13,301 nt of DNA. It comes from JBKBXU01 sp046313675 (lineage in GTDB: Bacteria > Bacteroidota > Bacteroidia > Cytophagales > Cytophagaceae). Location: the NCBI GenBank assembly GCA_046313675.1, contig JBKBXU010000107.1, forward strand, positions 1-13,301, read 5' to 3'. Positions 1 to 7,352 of the stretch are shown piece after piece. The notes below the pieces were generated by a model that was not told where the DNA came from, ran no database searches, and was given only the letters and a program-made list of their open reading frames with translations. Position 1 is the stretch's first letter; the number at the start of each line of letters is the position of its first letter. The position numbers and the translations under genes were made by a program.

Positions 1-241
1 AAGTCCGGCAAGGTCGTACGGTCGGCATGTATTGGTTAATCGGGAAAGTCGTCAGTCATACCCTAAGGTTGGATCATACTTCGTGCATCCGCCTCAGCGG
101 ATCCTCGTGTTTTTTCTTCGTACCCATCGTGCAACCAAAAGGCGTTATTAATTCGCTTTAGCGCCACTCCTTATCAACTTTGTAATCCATCCAGGTTAAA
201 CAATTCTTCTGTTTATAGGTTGAAATTGTCAATGATATGCT
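1..241. other. Leader region with no confident gene; GC/CpG-rich left part
   Basis: No convincing gene is visible. Two + frames are open from the window edge (stops at 149-151 and 159-161). Their products are basic or low-quality and match no family I recognise. One - strand frame is open across about 70-163, but it has a stop inside and no good start. Bases 1-160 are visibly richer in GC and CpG than the genes that follow. They carry a 6-bp hairpin at 87-102 and the word TCGT at 14, 49, 81, 105, 118 and 127. This may be the edge of a dispersed repeat or a decayed gene. Bases 164-241 are AT-rich and should hold the promoter of the barrel gene. A TTTG lies at 179-182, but no good TAnnTTTG follows at the right distance. 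Confidence 0.4.
87..102. repeat. Short perfect inverted repeat (hairpin)
   Basis: ATCCGC (87-92) and GCGGAT (97-102) are perfect inverted copies around the tetraloop CTCA. A T-run (109-115) follows after a few bases, so on the + strand it could be a weak terminator for something upstream of the window. It could equally be part of a repeat element. The stem is short and the T-run is separated from it by CCTCG, so a terminator reading is uncertain. Confidence 0.35.
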
Positions 242-2794
242 ATGCGTAATTTAATAGTATTATTTTTTTCTCTTATTCATTCCACTCTGATTTATGGGCA
301 AATTGATGCTGATTCCGTTCAAGTCCGGGTTTCTTTAGGTTATAGATCCGGCGGGGTAAAAAATGTATTTCTTGGCTGCGATTATCGAAGTGTATGGGAA
401 TTGCCTATAAAAATGCCGGTTTTTGATCTGGAGGAGAATGTTGGAGAATTAGTTGAAAAACAACGTGATTACACCAGGTACAGTGTTGCTATAAATCTTA
501 AAAATACGGAAGGGAAATCCTTCGTCCTGAAATCTATTGACAAGTCGTATTCGGAATATTTTCCTTCCAGAATGGGCAGGACACTGATCTCTTTCCTTAT
601 AGAAGATCAGACATCCTCTGCTCATCCCTATGCTCCTTTAACGATTCCTACAATGGCGGAGAAAATCGGAATTTTGCATTTTCGCCCTGAATTATTTTTT
701 GTTCCTGTAGATACCGGATTTGGTACCTATATGGGCGCTATAGCCGGTAAACCTTCTTTTTTTGAATCCCGGTCGGTTGAAGACCTTTCCGGAGCTGTAG
801 TAAAACGTTCAGATACGCTTGTAGATACGGATTTTTTTTTGAAGGCTCTTTCGGAAAGTTCCGACAATTCCTATGACGTGCAAGCCTATGCCCGTGCCCG
901 TTTATTTGATATGTTCATAGGAGATTGGAGGAGGCATGAACTACAATGGCTTTGGCTCTTAAGGTCAGATGGTGAGCGTACTACTTTTTATCCAGTGTCT
1001 GTTAACCATGAACATGCTTATTTTAATTTTGATGGTGTTGTGCCTTTTATTATCAGGAGAAGTGGGGTTGGAAATTTCCCTCGGTTCAATGAAAAGCTGA
1101 GAAATATCCGGGGGCTTAATAAAAGTGCGGCTTCTTTGGACAGGCAGCTATTATGGCCACTCTCCAGAGGAGAATGGAGAGCCATTGCCGGGGATGTCCA
1201 AAGATTACTTACAGATTCTTTAATTGAAAACGCCATTCGCCAAATGCCGGATCTGGCTTTTAATAACTCCGGAGGAGAAATAATCCAGAAACTTAAAAAC
1301 AGAAGGGATGAATTGATAAAAGTCGCTGAAAAATATCAGCAGTTTTTGTCAAATGTTGCTAATATAGTTGGCAGCGATTCAGATGATGTTTTTACAGTTA
1401 CCGGGACAGATAATGACGGGGTGTATGTTTCTGTTTCCCGCTTTCGTGCCGGAGAGGATCGGGAATACATGGGCCGGCACTTTTCTGCAGGCGAAACCAA
1501 GGAAATCCGTTTGTTTGGAACAGGTGGAAACGACGTTTTTAAGATAGATAAAAGTGTTGGTAAGAAAATAAGAATAAGGATCATTGGAGGGGAAGGTATC
1601 GACACCATTCAGGATAACGGCTCTAAAAGAATCCAAAGAAGGCTTTTTGTATATGATCCGGGTGATGATACCATATATGATTTGAAAGGCAGGTTTCATA
1701 AAAGGAGTGTGGGGGAGGTAATTGACAGCCTTGGAGCTTTTGATCGGATGGAATATAACCCCAACCGTTTTGGCATTCAACTGTTCCCTGAGTTTAACAG
1801 GGACGATGGTTTATTTATTGGCCTTAGTCTTGTGCGTAAAACGTATAGTTTTATGAATTATCCGTATTCAACACGTCAACGAATCGGAGGGAACTTTGCC
1901 ACTGCCACTAATGCTTTTAATATTAAATACGTCGGAGACTTTAAAAACGTCATAGGCCCCTGGAGCCTGAATCTTGACGCTGGCTTTATTGGTCCCCAGT
2001 TTGCGTTTAATTACTTTGGTATGGGAAATGAGACCCGCAAAGAAGAAGACATAAATTTCTATAGAATCAGGGCCAGGGAATACCTGGCCTCAGCATGGTT
2101 ATACAGGAACTTAAGCAAACGAATACATGCCGGTTTTGGCCCTATGTATCAGTATATGGAAATAGAGCCAACCGAAGGCCGGTTTGTAAGCAGGGAAGAG
2201 GCTGAGGTTTCAACCGAGGTATTTGACCCGAATCAGTTTATTGCTGCCAGGGCATTTGTAAGGTATTCGTCTATTGATAATATTGTTTATCCTTCCAAAG
2301 GGGTTATGATAAGCTTTGAGGCAGCAGGTTTTAATGCCCTTACCGGAAATGAGCAATTTATAAATCTAAAAGGAAGTATTGCGTATTACCTGAAACTTCC
2401 ACTGCCTGTAGAAACGGTTTTCGCAAGCAGAGTCGGAGGGGGACATAATATTGGCGAGTTTCTGTTCTTTCAAGCTAATAACCTGGGAGGAACAACAAAC
2501 CTGAGGGGATACAGGAGGCAAAGGTTTTATGGCAGAACGTCATTCTATCATAATAATGAAGTAAGAGTAAAATTAGCGAATATTAATATGTATCTCTTTC
2601 CTTTGGATATCGGTGGGATCCTGTTTATGGACTATGGCCGGGTGTGGGCTGATGGGGAGAAGTCCGTACAATGGCATACGGGTTATGGGCCGGGTTTGTA
2701 TGCCGGAGTATTTCATCGCTGGGTTTTTTCAGCGACATATGGGTTTTCAGAGGATAGAAATTATATCAATGTCAATGTAGGCTTCCTATTTTAG
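242..2794 (+). CDS. Omp85/D15-family outer-membrane barrel protein (BamA/TamA-like)
   Basis: This encodes an 850-residue secreted protein. It opens with a signal peptide, with cleavage plausible near residue 20 after YGQ. The C-terminal ~350 residues look like an Omp85/bacterial surface antigen barrel: alternating strands, the LRGY motif at 754-757 (the Omp85 barrel-lumen loop signature) and a final aromatic residue, Phe850. The N-terminal half matches the long extracytoplasmic region of Bacteroidota BamA/TamA-family proteins, which often also carry a metallophosphoesterase domain; that domain is absent here. Around 222-262 lies a block that in relatives, as I recall them, reads like GDWDRH followed by PRDRDQAF. 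Here it reads GDWRRH (227-232) and VNHEHAY (254-260), so several acidic positions are changed. Residues about 375-470 form a beta-rich linker with GTGGND, resembling a Ca-binding repeat. The start at ATG 242 gives a clean signal peptide. The substrate is unknown. It is unlikely to be the essential BamA, since no POTRA repeats are seen. Confidence 0.88.
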   Translation: MRNLIVLFFSLIHSTLIYGQIDADSVQVRVSLGYRSGGVKNVFLGCDYRSVWELPIKMPVFDLEENVGELVEKQRDYTRYSVAINLKNTEGKSFVLKSIDKSYSEYFPSRMGRTLISFLIEDQTSSAHPYAPLTIPTMAEKIGILHFRPELFFVPVDTGFGTYMGAIAGKPSFFESRSVEDLSGAVVKRSDTLVDTDFFLKALSESSDNSYDVQAYARARLFDMFIGDWRRHELQWLWLLRSDGERTTFYPVSVNHEHAYFNFDGVVPFIIRRSGVGNFPRFNEKLRNIRGLNKSAASLDRQLLWPLSRGEWRAIAGDVQRLLTDSLIENAIRQMPDLAFNNSGGEIIQKLKNRRDELIKVAEKYQQFLSNVANIVGSDSDDVFTVTGTDNDGVYVSVSRFRAGEDREYMGRHFSAGETKEIRLFGTGGNDVFKIDKSVGKKIRIRIIGGEGIDTIQDNGSKRIQRRLFVYDPGDDTIYDLKGRFHKRSVGEVIDSLGAFDRMEYNPNRFGIQLFPEFNRDDGLFIGLSLVRKTYSFMNYPYSTRQRIGGNFATATNAFNIKYVGDFKNVIGPWSLNLDAGFIGPQFAFNYFGMGNETRKEEDINFYRIRAREYLASAWLYRNLSKRIHAGFGPMYQYMEIEPTEGRFVSREEAEVSTEVFDPNQFIAARAFVRYSSIDNIVYPSKGVMISFEAAGFNALTGNEQFINLKGSIAYYLKLPLPVETVFASRVGGGHNIGEFLFFQANNLGGTTNLRGYRRQRFYGRTSFYHNNEVRVKLANINMYLFPLDIGGILFMDYGRVWADGEKSVQWHTGYGPGLYAGVFHRWVFSATYGFSEDRNYINVNVGFLF

Positions 2795-2875
2795 ATTAGA
2801 AAAATTCAATTACATATAGGTTTATTCTTAATTCCGGGCAGAGTAAATATAAATTATTCAATATATTTTATTTAT

Positions 2876-2902
2876 CAGGATAAAAATTCTAATTTTACCC
2901 TG
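2876..2902. repeat. 27-base imperfect palindrome upstream of guaB
   Basis: CAGG (2876-2879) pairs with CCTG (2899-2902), and TAAAA (2881-2885) pairs with TTTTA (2893-2897). One A/C mismatch separates the two blocks, and a short AT loop closes the structure. It could be a regulator binding site, an RNA hairpin, or the weak terminator of the barrel gene. No T-run follows it directly, which argues against a terminator. Confidence 0.4.
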
Positions 2903-2931
2903 CAAATAAGTAACCGTAATCTTTATTTGCA
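2901..2931. promoter_or_regulatory. 9-bp perfect inverted repeat abutting the guaB start codon
   Basis: TGCAAATAA (2901-2909) and TTATTTGCA (2923-2931) are perfect inverted copies, and the right arm ends 1 base before the ATG at 2933. The half-site centres are 22 bases apart, about two helical turns, as expected for an operator bound by a dimer. As RNA it would form a stem over the translation start. The tetranucleotide TGCA at both outer ends makes the whole element symmetrical. Which molecule acts on it cannot be told from sequence. Confidence 0.45.
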
Positions 2932-2932
2932 C

Positions 2933-4402
2933 ATGTCTTTAGATACATCAAAGTTTCTTTTTGAGGCATTAACATACGATGATGTTTTGTTAATACCTGC
3001 ATATTCTGAAATTCTCCCAAGAGATACTAACACTCAAACCAAGCTTACAAGGAACATAATGCTTAATATTCCTTTAGTATCTGCTGCGATGGATACTGTA
3101 ACGGATTTTCAAATGGCTATAGGTATGGCTCATGAAGGAGGTTTGGGTTTTATTCATAAAAACATGAGCATTGCTCAGCAGGCTGCTCAGGTTAAAAAAG
3201 TAAAGCGCTCTGAAAGTGGTTTGATCTTTGATCCGATCGTTTTAAATGAGTCAGCGACCCTGGGTGATGCCTTAAGTATTATGAAAGAGCATAAAATTGG
3301 TGGCATTCCTGTAATTGATTCAGGGAACAAACTCGTTGGAATTATTACTAACCGTGATTTGCGCTTCCAGAAGAACCCTTCCCGTAAAGTTACTGAAATT
3401 ATGACGAAGGAGAATCTTATTACTGCTCAGGAAGGCATAGACCTGAATAAAGCAGAAGAAATTCTCCAGGAATATAAAATTGAAAAACTTCCCATTATCG
3501 ATAAATCCGGCAAATTAAAAGGCCTTATCACCTACAAAGATATTTTAAAGAAAAAAGACAGGCCATTGGCTTGCAAAGATGAGTTTGGCAGGTTGAGGGC
3601 AGGAGCTGCTGTAGGTGTTACCCCTGACATCATGGACAGGGTTGATGCACTGATTACCGCTGGGGTGGATGTTATAAGTATCGATACCGCTCATGGACAT
3701 TCCAAAGGAGTGATTGATGCTCTAAAGAAGGTTAAAAGTAAATACAAGGATCTTGATGTTATTGTTGGGAACGTTGCGACAGGCGAAGGGGCTTTGGCTC
3801 TGGCTAAGGCTGGTGCAGATGGTATTAAAGCAGGTATAGGCCCGGGAAGTATTTGTACTACCCGGATTATTGCAGGTGTTGGAATGCCTCAACTCTCAGC
3901 CGTCTATGAAGCTTCAAAAGCTGTTAATAAGGCTGGTGTGCCTGTAATAGCTGACGGAGGCGTACGGTTTTCCGGAGATGTTGCCAAAGCCATTGCAGCA
4001 GGAGCAAGTAGCATTATGATTGGGTCACTTTTGGCCGGAACCGAAGAAGCTCCGGGGGAAGTGATTATTTATGAAGGTAGAAAATTTAAGACCTATCGGG
4101 GAATGGGTTCATTAGAAGCTATGGAGGACGGTTCTAAAGACAGATATTTTCAGGATGTGGAAGATGATATTAAAAAGCTTGTGCCGGAAGGTATCGTAGG
4201 ACGCGTGCCTTATAAAGGAAGAGTGTCTGAGGTTATCTATCAGCTTATTGGCGGACTAAAAGCCGGTATGGGGTATTGTGGCGCTATTGATATCGAGGCG
4301 TTAAAAAATGCTAAATTTATTAAAATAACCGCTGCAGGAGCAAGGGAAAGCCACCCGCATGATATTACGATCACAAGGGAGGCTCCTAATTACAGCAGAT
4401 AA
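2933..4402 (+). CDS. guaB: Inosine-5'-monophosphate dehydrogenase
   Basis: This enzyme oxidises IMP to XMP with NAD+, the rate-limiting step of GMP synthesis, in the cytoplasm as a tetramer. The 489-residue product has the usual family length. Order: N-terminal barrel part with the DDVLL motif and the SAAMDTVT stretch, a CBS-domain pair at about 95-210, then the rest of the TIM barrel. The catalytic loop reads GPGSICTTR, with the active Cys at 308. GGVRFSGD and the IGSLLAGTEE stretch form the phosphate site, YRGMGS follows, and the mobile flap contains GRVPYKG near residue 424. I place the start at ATG 2933 rather than the in-frame TTG at 2927, which would add only Met-His. There is no Shine-Dalgarno. 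An inverted repeat sits immediately upstream. The phosphatase gene starts 11 bases after the stop, suggesting co-transcription. Confidence 0.98.
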   Translation: MSLDTSKFLFEALTYDDVLLIPAYSEILPRDTNTQTKLTRNIMLNIPLVSAAMDTVTDFQMAIGMAHEGGLGFIHKNMSIAQQAAQVKKVKRSESGLIFDPIVLNESATLGDALSIMKEHKIGGIPVIDSGNKLVGIITNRDLRFQKNPSRKVTEIMTKENLITAQEGIDLNKAEEILQEYKIEKLPIIDKSGKLKGLITYKDILKKKDRPLACKDEFGRLRAGAAVGVTPDIMDRVDALITAGVDVISIDTAHGHSKGVIDALKKVKSKYKDLDVIVGNVATGEGALALAKAGADGIKAGIGPGSICTTRIIAGVGMPQLSAVYEASKAVNKAGVPVIADGGVRFSGDVAKAIAAGASSIMIGSLLAGTEEAPGEVIIYEGRKFKTYRGMGSLEAMEDGSKDRYFQDVEDDIKKLVPEGIVGRVPYKGRVSEVIYQLIGGLKAGMGYCGAIDIEALKNAKFIKITAAGARESHPHDITITREAPNYSR

Positions 4403-4413
4403 ATTCTTTATAA

Positions 4414-6471
4414 GTGTCGTTTAAACTGCGAACGTTACATATATTTATAGGTTCAGCCTGCCTTTCTTGGCTTACTTTGCTGATTATTAACCTGTATACC
4501 TTGTATTCGGTAGAGAATGAATGGGATGTCCGTATTCCGGATTACCTGTCCAATACTCTACTGGCTGCTTTTTTTATAGCAGTCTTTCTGACCTTCAAAA
4601 CTTCTGCTTCTGAAAAGAGGAGTGGAAGTTTTATTGAGCAATTATGGCAGGTATTCATTATAGGTGGGTTTACCATTTTCCTTTCGCTGTTTATAAAATT
4701 TTTGCTGCTTTTTTTTGGTGATAGTGAAATACTCAGAAACATCTACATCATCAATGGTATATACCACTTGAACATCGGCCTTGTTGTGATTTTTCTGGCT
4801 AATGCTTTTTACGTCTGGAAAAGCATGATTCTTTATCAAAAAACAGATATTATGCATGAAGCCTGGCAGCTTTTTGAAATAATTATCTTTGCCCTGATAT
4901 TTACGAATTTCATTTATATCGATATCACAAGCTGGCCTTTTATAATTATAGTATCTCCTTTGATCGCTTATGCACTGATTTTATCCTTTAATTTGAAGTG
5001 GGTGGCCTTTCTAAATTACAGGCAGAAATGGCAAAGCATATTGTTGATTTTTCTTATTGTACTTATAAGCAGTACCTTTTTACAGCAAATTTATGAACAG
5101 CATTTTTTTAGAAACCTTGTAATAGACCTTGCCGACAATATTTTTGTGCTTTCTGTATTTGGCTTTATAATAATAAATTGTTTTTCCTCCTTACTGGTTT
5201 TGTTTTTCAACCTTCCAACTTCTTCCGTATTTGAACAAAAGTTTGGAGAGGTCATGCTTTTTCAGAAGTTGAGCCAATCAATACAGATGGGGGATAAGGA
5301 AGAAGAGGTTTATTCGATCCTTATTGAAAGCAGCCTGACTACGGTTATGGCAGATGCTGCCTGGCTTGAGATATTTGAAGATAATAACATTTCCTATAAG
5401 TCATTTATAAATAAAGATATCAGTGAGATTGATATCTTTGATATCAAGAAAGTTCTGAGAAAGAATCATATCAATATAGATAATGAGCCACATTATATTA
5501 AAGACCTGTTGGATCTGGATCACAGTGACAGACTTAAGATGTTACCCTATCGTTCAATTTTAATCATCCCTCTTTCGTCCAATAACCAGCGCTTGGGAAA
5601 TCTGGTTCTGGTAAAAAATATCACCGATGGTTTTGATAAAGAAATGGTGGATATTGTTTATACGTTTGTTAGCCAGGCCAGCATAGCCATAAAAAATTTC
5701 CGATTGATGAACGAGGCCGTTGCCACAGAGAGATACAAGGAGGAAATAAAGATTGCCAAGTCTGTTCAGACCAGTTTACTCCCTGTAAATATTTTTATCA
5801 GCAGCCATTTGGAAATTAGCATATTTTGCAAGTCTTCTGATAATATTGGCGGCGATTATTATGATTTCTATGAATACTCCAAAGATAAGTTAGCCATTGC
5901 CATCGGTGATGTTTCCGGGCATGGTACTTCAGCGGCTTTTAATATGGCCCAGATGAAAGGAGTATTTCAAAGTCTTATTCAGCTGGACTTACCCCCGGAA
6001 AAATTCATGACGTATGCCAATAATGCTTTGGCGAAATGTCTTGAAAAAGCTTCGTTTATTACCCTGTCATTAATTGTCATAAATACCGCTGAAAGGAAAT
6101 TTGAATTTGCGAGAGCGGGGCACTGTCCTTCACTTTATTGGGAATCTTCTACCGGTACCAGCCAGTTTTTAAATACCAGAGGGCTTGGATTGGGGCTTAT
6201 ACGTAATAAGGAATATTCCAGGCACATAGAGAAAAAAGAATTTTATTATCAGAGCGGTGATGTGCTCCTTTTATATACAGATGGTATTCTGGAAGCTAAA
6301 AATCCTGATGGCGAAGAATATGATTATGAAAGGTTAAAAAATATTGTTAATTTAAATGCACATCTCAGCGCAAAGCAGTTGAGTGATATTATAATTGCGA
6401 ATGTATACGAATTTACCGGTACCCAGGATCTGAAAGATGACTATACTTTTTTGGTGGTAAAATTTATTTAA
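4414..6471 (+). CDS. Membrane-anchored GAF-PP2C (SpoIIE/RsbU-type) serine phosphatase
   Basis: This 685-residue protein is a predicted phosphatase of phospho-STAS proteins. Eight hydrophobic segments (about 8-30, 46-61, 78-101, 115-135, 152-170, 174-194, 207-224, 243-267) form a membrane sensor region. A GAF-like domain (277-432) and a helical linker with the EIKIAKSVQTSLLP motif (about 444-457) follow, then a PP2C/SpoIIE domain. Metal-binding aspartates are visible in GGDYYDF (Asp481), GDVSGHG (Asp499), YTDGILEA (Asp623) and DDYTF (Asp675/676), so catalysis should be intact. The start is GTG 4414, 11 bases after guaB, and the first membrane segment begins almost at once. By analogy with RsbU/SpoIIE, it should dephosphorylate the STAS protein encoded next. 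The stimulus is unknown; a membrane or GAF-bound small-molecule signal is plausible. The 48-base gap to the STAS gene shows no clear promoter or terminator. Confidence 0.93.
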   Translation: MSFKLRTLHIFIGSACLSWLTLLIINLYTLYSVENEWDVRIPDYLSNTLLAAFFIAVFLTFKTSASEKRSGSFIEQLWQVFIIGGFTIFLSLFIKFLLLFFGDSEILRNIYIINGIYHLNIGLVVIFLANAFYVWKSMILYQKTDIMHEAWQLFEIIIFALIFTNFIYIDITSWPFIIIVSPLIAYALILSFNLKWVAFLNYRQKWQSILLIFLIVLISSTFLQQIYEQHFFRNLVIDLADNIFVLSVFGFIIINCFSSLLVLFFNLPTSSVFEQKFGEVMLFQKLSQSIQMGDKEEEVYSILIESSLTTVMADAAWLEIFEDNNISYKSFINKDISEIDIFDIKKVLRKNHINIDNEPHYIKDLLDLDHSDRLKMLPYRSILIIPLSSNNQRLGNLVLVKNITDGFDKEMVDIVYTFVSQASIAIKNFRLMNEAVATERYKEEIKIAKSVQTSLLPVNIFISSHLEISIFCKSSDNIGGDYYDFYEYSKDKLAIAIGDVSGHGTSAAFNMAQMKGVFQSLIQLDLPPEKFMTYANNALAKCLEKASFITLSLIVINTAERKFEFARAGHCPSLYWESSTGTSQFLNTRGLGLGLIRNKEYSRHIEKKEFYYQSGDVLLLYTDGILEAKNPDGEEYDYERLKNIVNLNAHLSAKQLSDIIIANVYEFTGTQDLKDDYTFLVVKFI

Positions 6472-6519
6472 CCATTCCTAAACTTTCTTATTTTTATAAC
6501 GTATTAAAACATATTCTCA

Positions 6520-6867
6520 ATGAGGGTAAGTACATTAAAAGAAAATGATTTTTTTATCATACAAGTTGATGGAGAGCTGGATGCCAGTTCCTGTATAATG
6601 CTTGACCAGGCTATTTCAGAAGCAGTTTCCAACAATGAGAATAAAATATTAATTGATTGTTCAGATCTTAGCTATATTTCTTCTGCCGGACTGGGTGTTT
6701 TTATGTCTTACCTGCAGGATTTTGAAACAAACAAAATATCCCTTGTGTTATATAGTTTGAGTGCTAAAGTAAAGAGTGTTTTTAATATTTTAGGACTGGA
6801 TGAATTAATAAAAATTGTAGATACCAAAGATGAAGCCAAAGATCTGATTAATGAATCGTCATTATAA
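6520..6867 (+). CDS. STAS-domain anti-sigma-factor antagonist
   Basis: This 115-residue single-domain protein has the length and pattern of SpoIIAA/RsbV. The phosphorylation loop reads YISSAGLG. Aligning it with the DS(S/T)GLG motif of SpoIIAA/RsbV makes Ser55 the likely phosphoserine, while the usual Asp before it is Ser54. When unphosphorylated it should bind and inhibit the partner kinase; when phosphorylated it should release it. The ATG at 6520 gives the standard N-terminal strand (residues about 2-17). Its end overlaps the kinase gene by 17 bases, a sign of translational coupling and matched stoichiometry. The upstream neighbour encodes the matching phosphatase. It is less likely to be a transporter-associated STAS domain, as it stands alone and sits in a complete switch. 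Confidence 0.93.
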   Translation: MRVSTLKENDFFIIQVDGELDASSCIMLDQAISEAVSNNENKILIDCSDLSYISSAGLGVFMSYLQDFETNKISLVLYSLSAKVKSVFNILGLDELIKIVDTKDEAKDLINESSL

Positions 6868-7273
6868 AATAGCATGTTCTACTCAAAACCTTAAAGAGGT
6901 TCGTGATTTTGTAAACCAATCACTGGATTCTTATGGGTTAGGAGATGTTGAAAAGAACCTTCTGGTTCTTGCTATTGATGAGGTATGCGCTAATCTGATT
7001 ATTCATTCAAATGGATCAGATACGGAGAAGTTTATTGAAATAAGCATTCATGGACAGGATCAGGATATCATATTTGAAATTACCGACAGCGGATTGGCTT
7101 TTGATCCTAACCTTTATACAGAACCTGATCTTCAAACCTTGGTGAAAGAGAAAAAAAAGGGGGGGGTTGGTTTGATGCTGGTAAAAAAAGTAATTGATTC
7201 CATCGAACTCATAAAAAAAGATACCACCACTATATATCGTCTTCATAAGCGTACAACGGCTGCTTCTTTTTAA
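6851..7273 (+). CDS. GHKL-type anti-sigma-factor serine kinase (RsbW/SpoIIAB-like)
   Basis: This 140-residue HATPase_c protein is predicted to phosphorylate the STAS partner on Ser55 and to bind a target protein in the alternative state. The N box is IDEVCANLIIH with Glu44 and Asn48, the G1 box is ITDSGLAFDP with Asp79 and Gly81, and the G2 box is GGVGL at 104-108. It has no histidine-kinase dimerisation or transmembrane region, which fits a cytoplasmic serine kinase of the RsbW type. The ATG at 6851 lies inside the STAS gene. The codons leading into the G2 box contain an A8G8 run at 7151-7166; a one-base slip there would remove the end of the ATP site. No sigma-factor gene follows, so the target is unknown. 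Confidence 0.92.
   Translation: MNRHYKIACSTQNLKEVRDFVNQSLDSYGLGDVEKNLLVLAIDEVCANLIIHSNGSDTEKFIEISIHGQDQDIIFEITDSGLAFDPNLYTEPDLQTLVKEKKKGGVGLMLVKKVIDSIELIKKDTTTIYRLHKRTTAASF
7151..7166 (+). repeat. A8G8 homopolymer tract inside the anti-sigma kinase gene
   Basis: Eight A are followed directly by eight G within the codons for KKKGG, just before and into the G2 (ATP-lid) box of the kinase. The frame is intact in this sequence. Such runs are prone to replication slippage and also to sequencing or polymerase error, so phase variation is possible but not shown. Confidence 0.9.
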
Positions 7274-7290
7274 CTTTTTTTTAAGTTAAA
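7269..7290 (+). terminator. Weak AT-rich hairpin at the end of the kinase gene
   Basis: TTTAACTT (7269-7276) and AAGTTAAA (7283-7290) are perfect inverted arms around six T. The TAA stop codon (7271-7273) sits in the left arm. A T-rich stretch follows at 7298-7303. The stem is nearly all A-T, so it would be a weak terminator on its own, but its position at the end of the three-gene switch fits. Confidence 0.35.
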
Positions 7291-7320
7291 GCAGATATTT
7301 TTTCATTCCTTTAAAATCTT

Positions 7321-7352
7321 CTTGTCCTTTTTTCTGTTTAGTTAAATATTTG
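7321..7352 (+). promoter_or_regulatory. Possible Bacteroidota-type promoter for the folding operon
   Basis: CTTG (7321-7324) and AATATTTG (7345-7352) are spaced by 20 bases. Each differs by one base from the TTTG and TAnnTTTG elements known for Bacteroidota primary promoters. A transcript starting soon after would have a leader of about 60 bases before the ATG at 7420. The word TGCAAA occurs twice in that leader, at 7355-7360 and 7374-7379. Confidence 0.3.

Larger units (their letters stand above)
2795..2932. other. Intergenic region upstream of guaB
   Basis: This AT-rich 138-base gap separates the barrel gene from guaB. I see no strong terminator after the barrel gene. The right half is filled by two adjoining inverted repeats, at 2876-2902 and 2901-2931. 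No convincing full promoter with TTTG and TAnnTTTG at standard spacing is visible. The nearest -7-like string is TTTATTTG at 2922-2929, with one mismatch. It lies only 3 bases before the ATG, so using it would imply a leaderless or near-leaderless transcript. Confidence 0.5.

Noticed and set aside
61..165. Possible integron attC-like site (GTTGGAT and GGCG...CGCC words)
   Set aside because: GTTGGAT fits the GTTRRRY core, but no matching RYYYAAC partner lies at the right distance, and the GGCG/CGCC arms do not extend into a proper stem.
831..840. T9 run in the barrel gene as a slippage site
   Set aside because: It encodes Phe-Phe-Leu in an AT-rich genome, and such T runs are common here, as in the intergenic regions.
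1379..1780. 133-residue open frame on the - strand within the barrel gene
   Set aside because: No motif or start context, and it is fully contained in a well-supported gene.
2927..2932. TTG start for guaB two codons upstream
   Set aside because: It adds only Met-His, and the ATG at 2933 begins the usual short N-terminus before the first conserved block.
5416..5445. Three copies of the palindrome GATATC in 30 bases
   Set aside because: They arise from repeated Asp-Ile codons in the GAF domain of the phosphatase, with uneven spacing (15 and 9), so no operator is implied.
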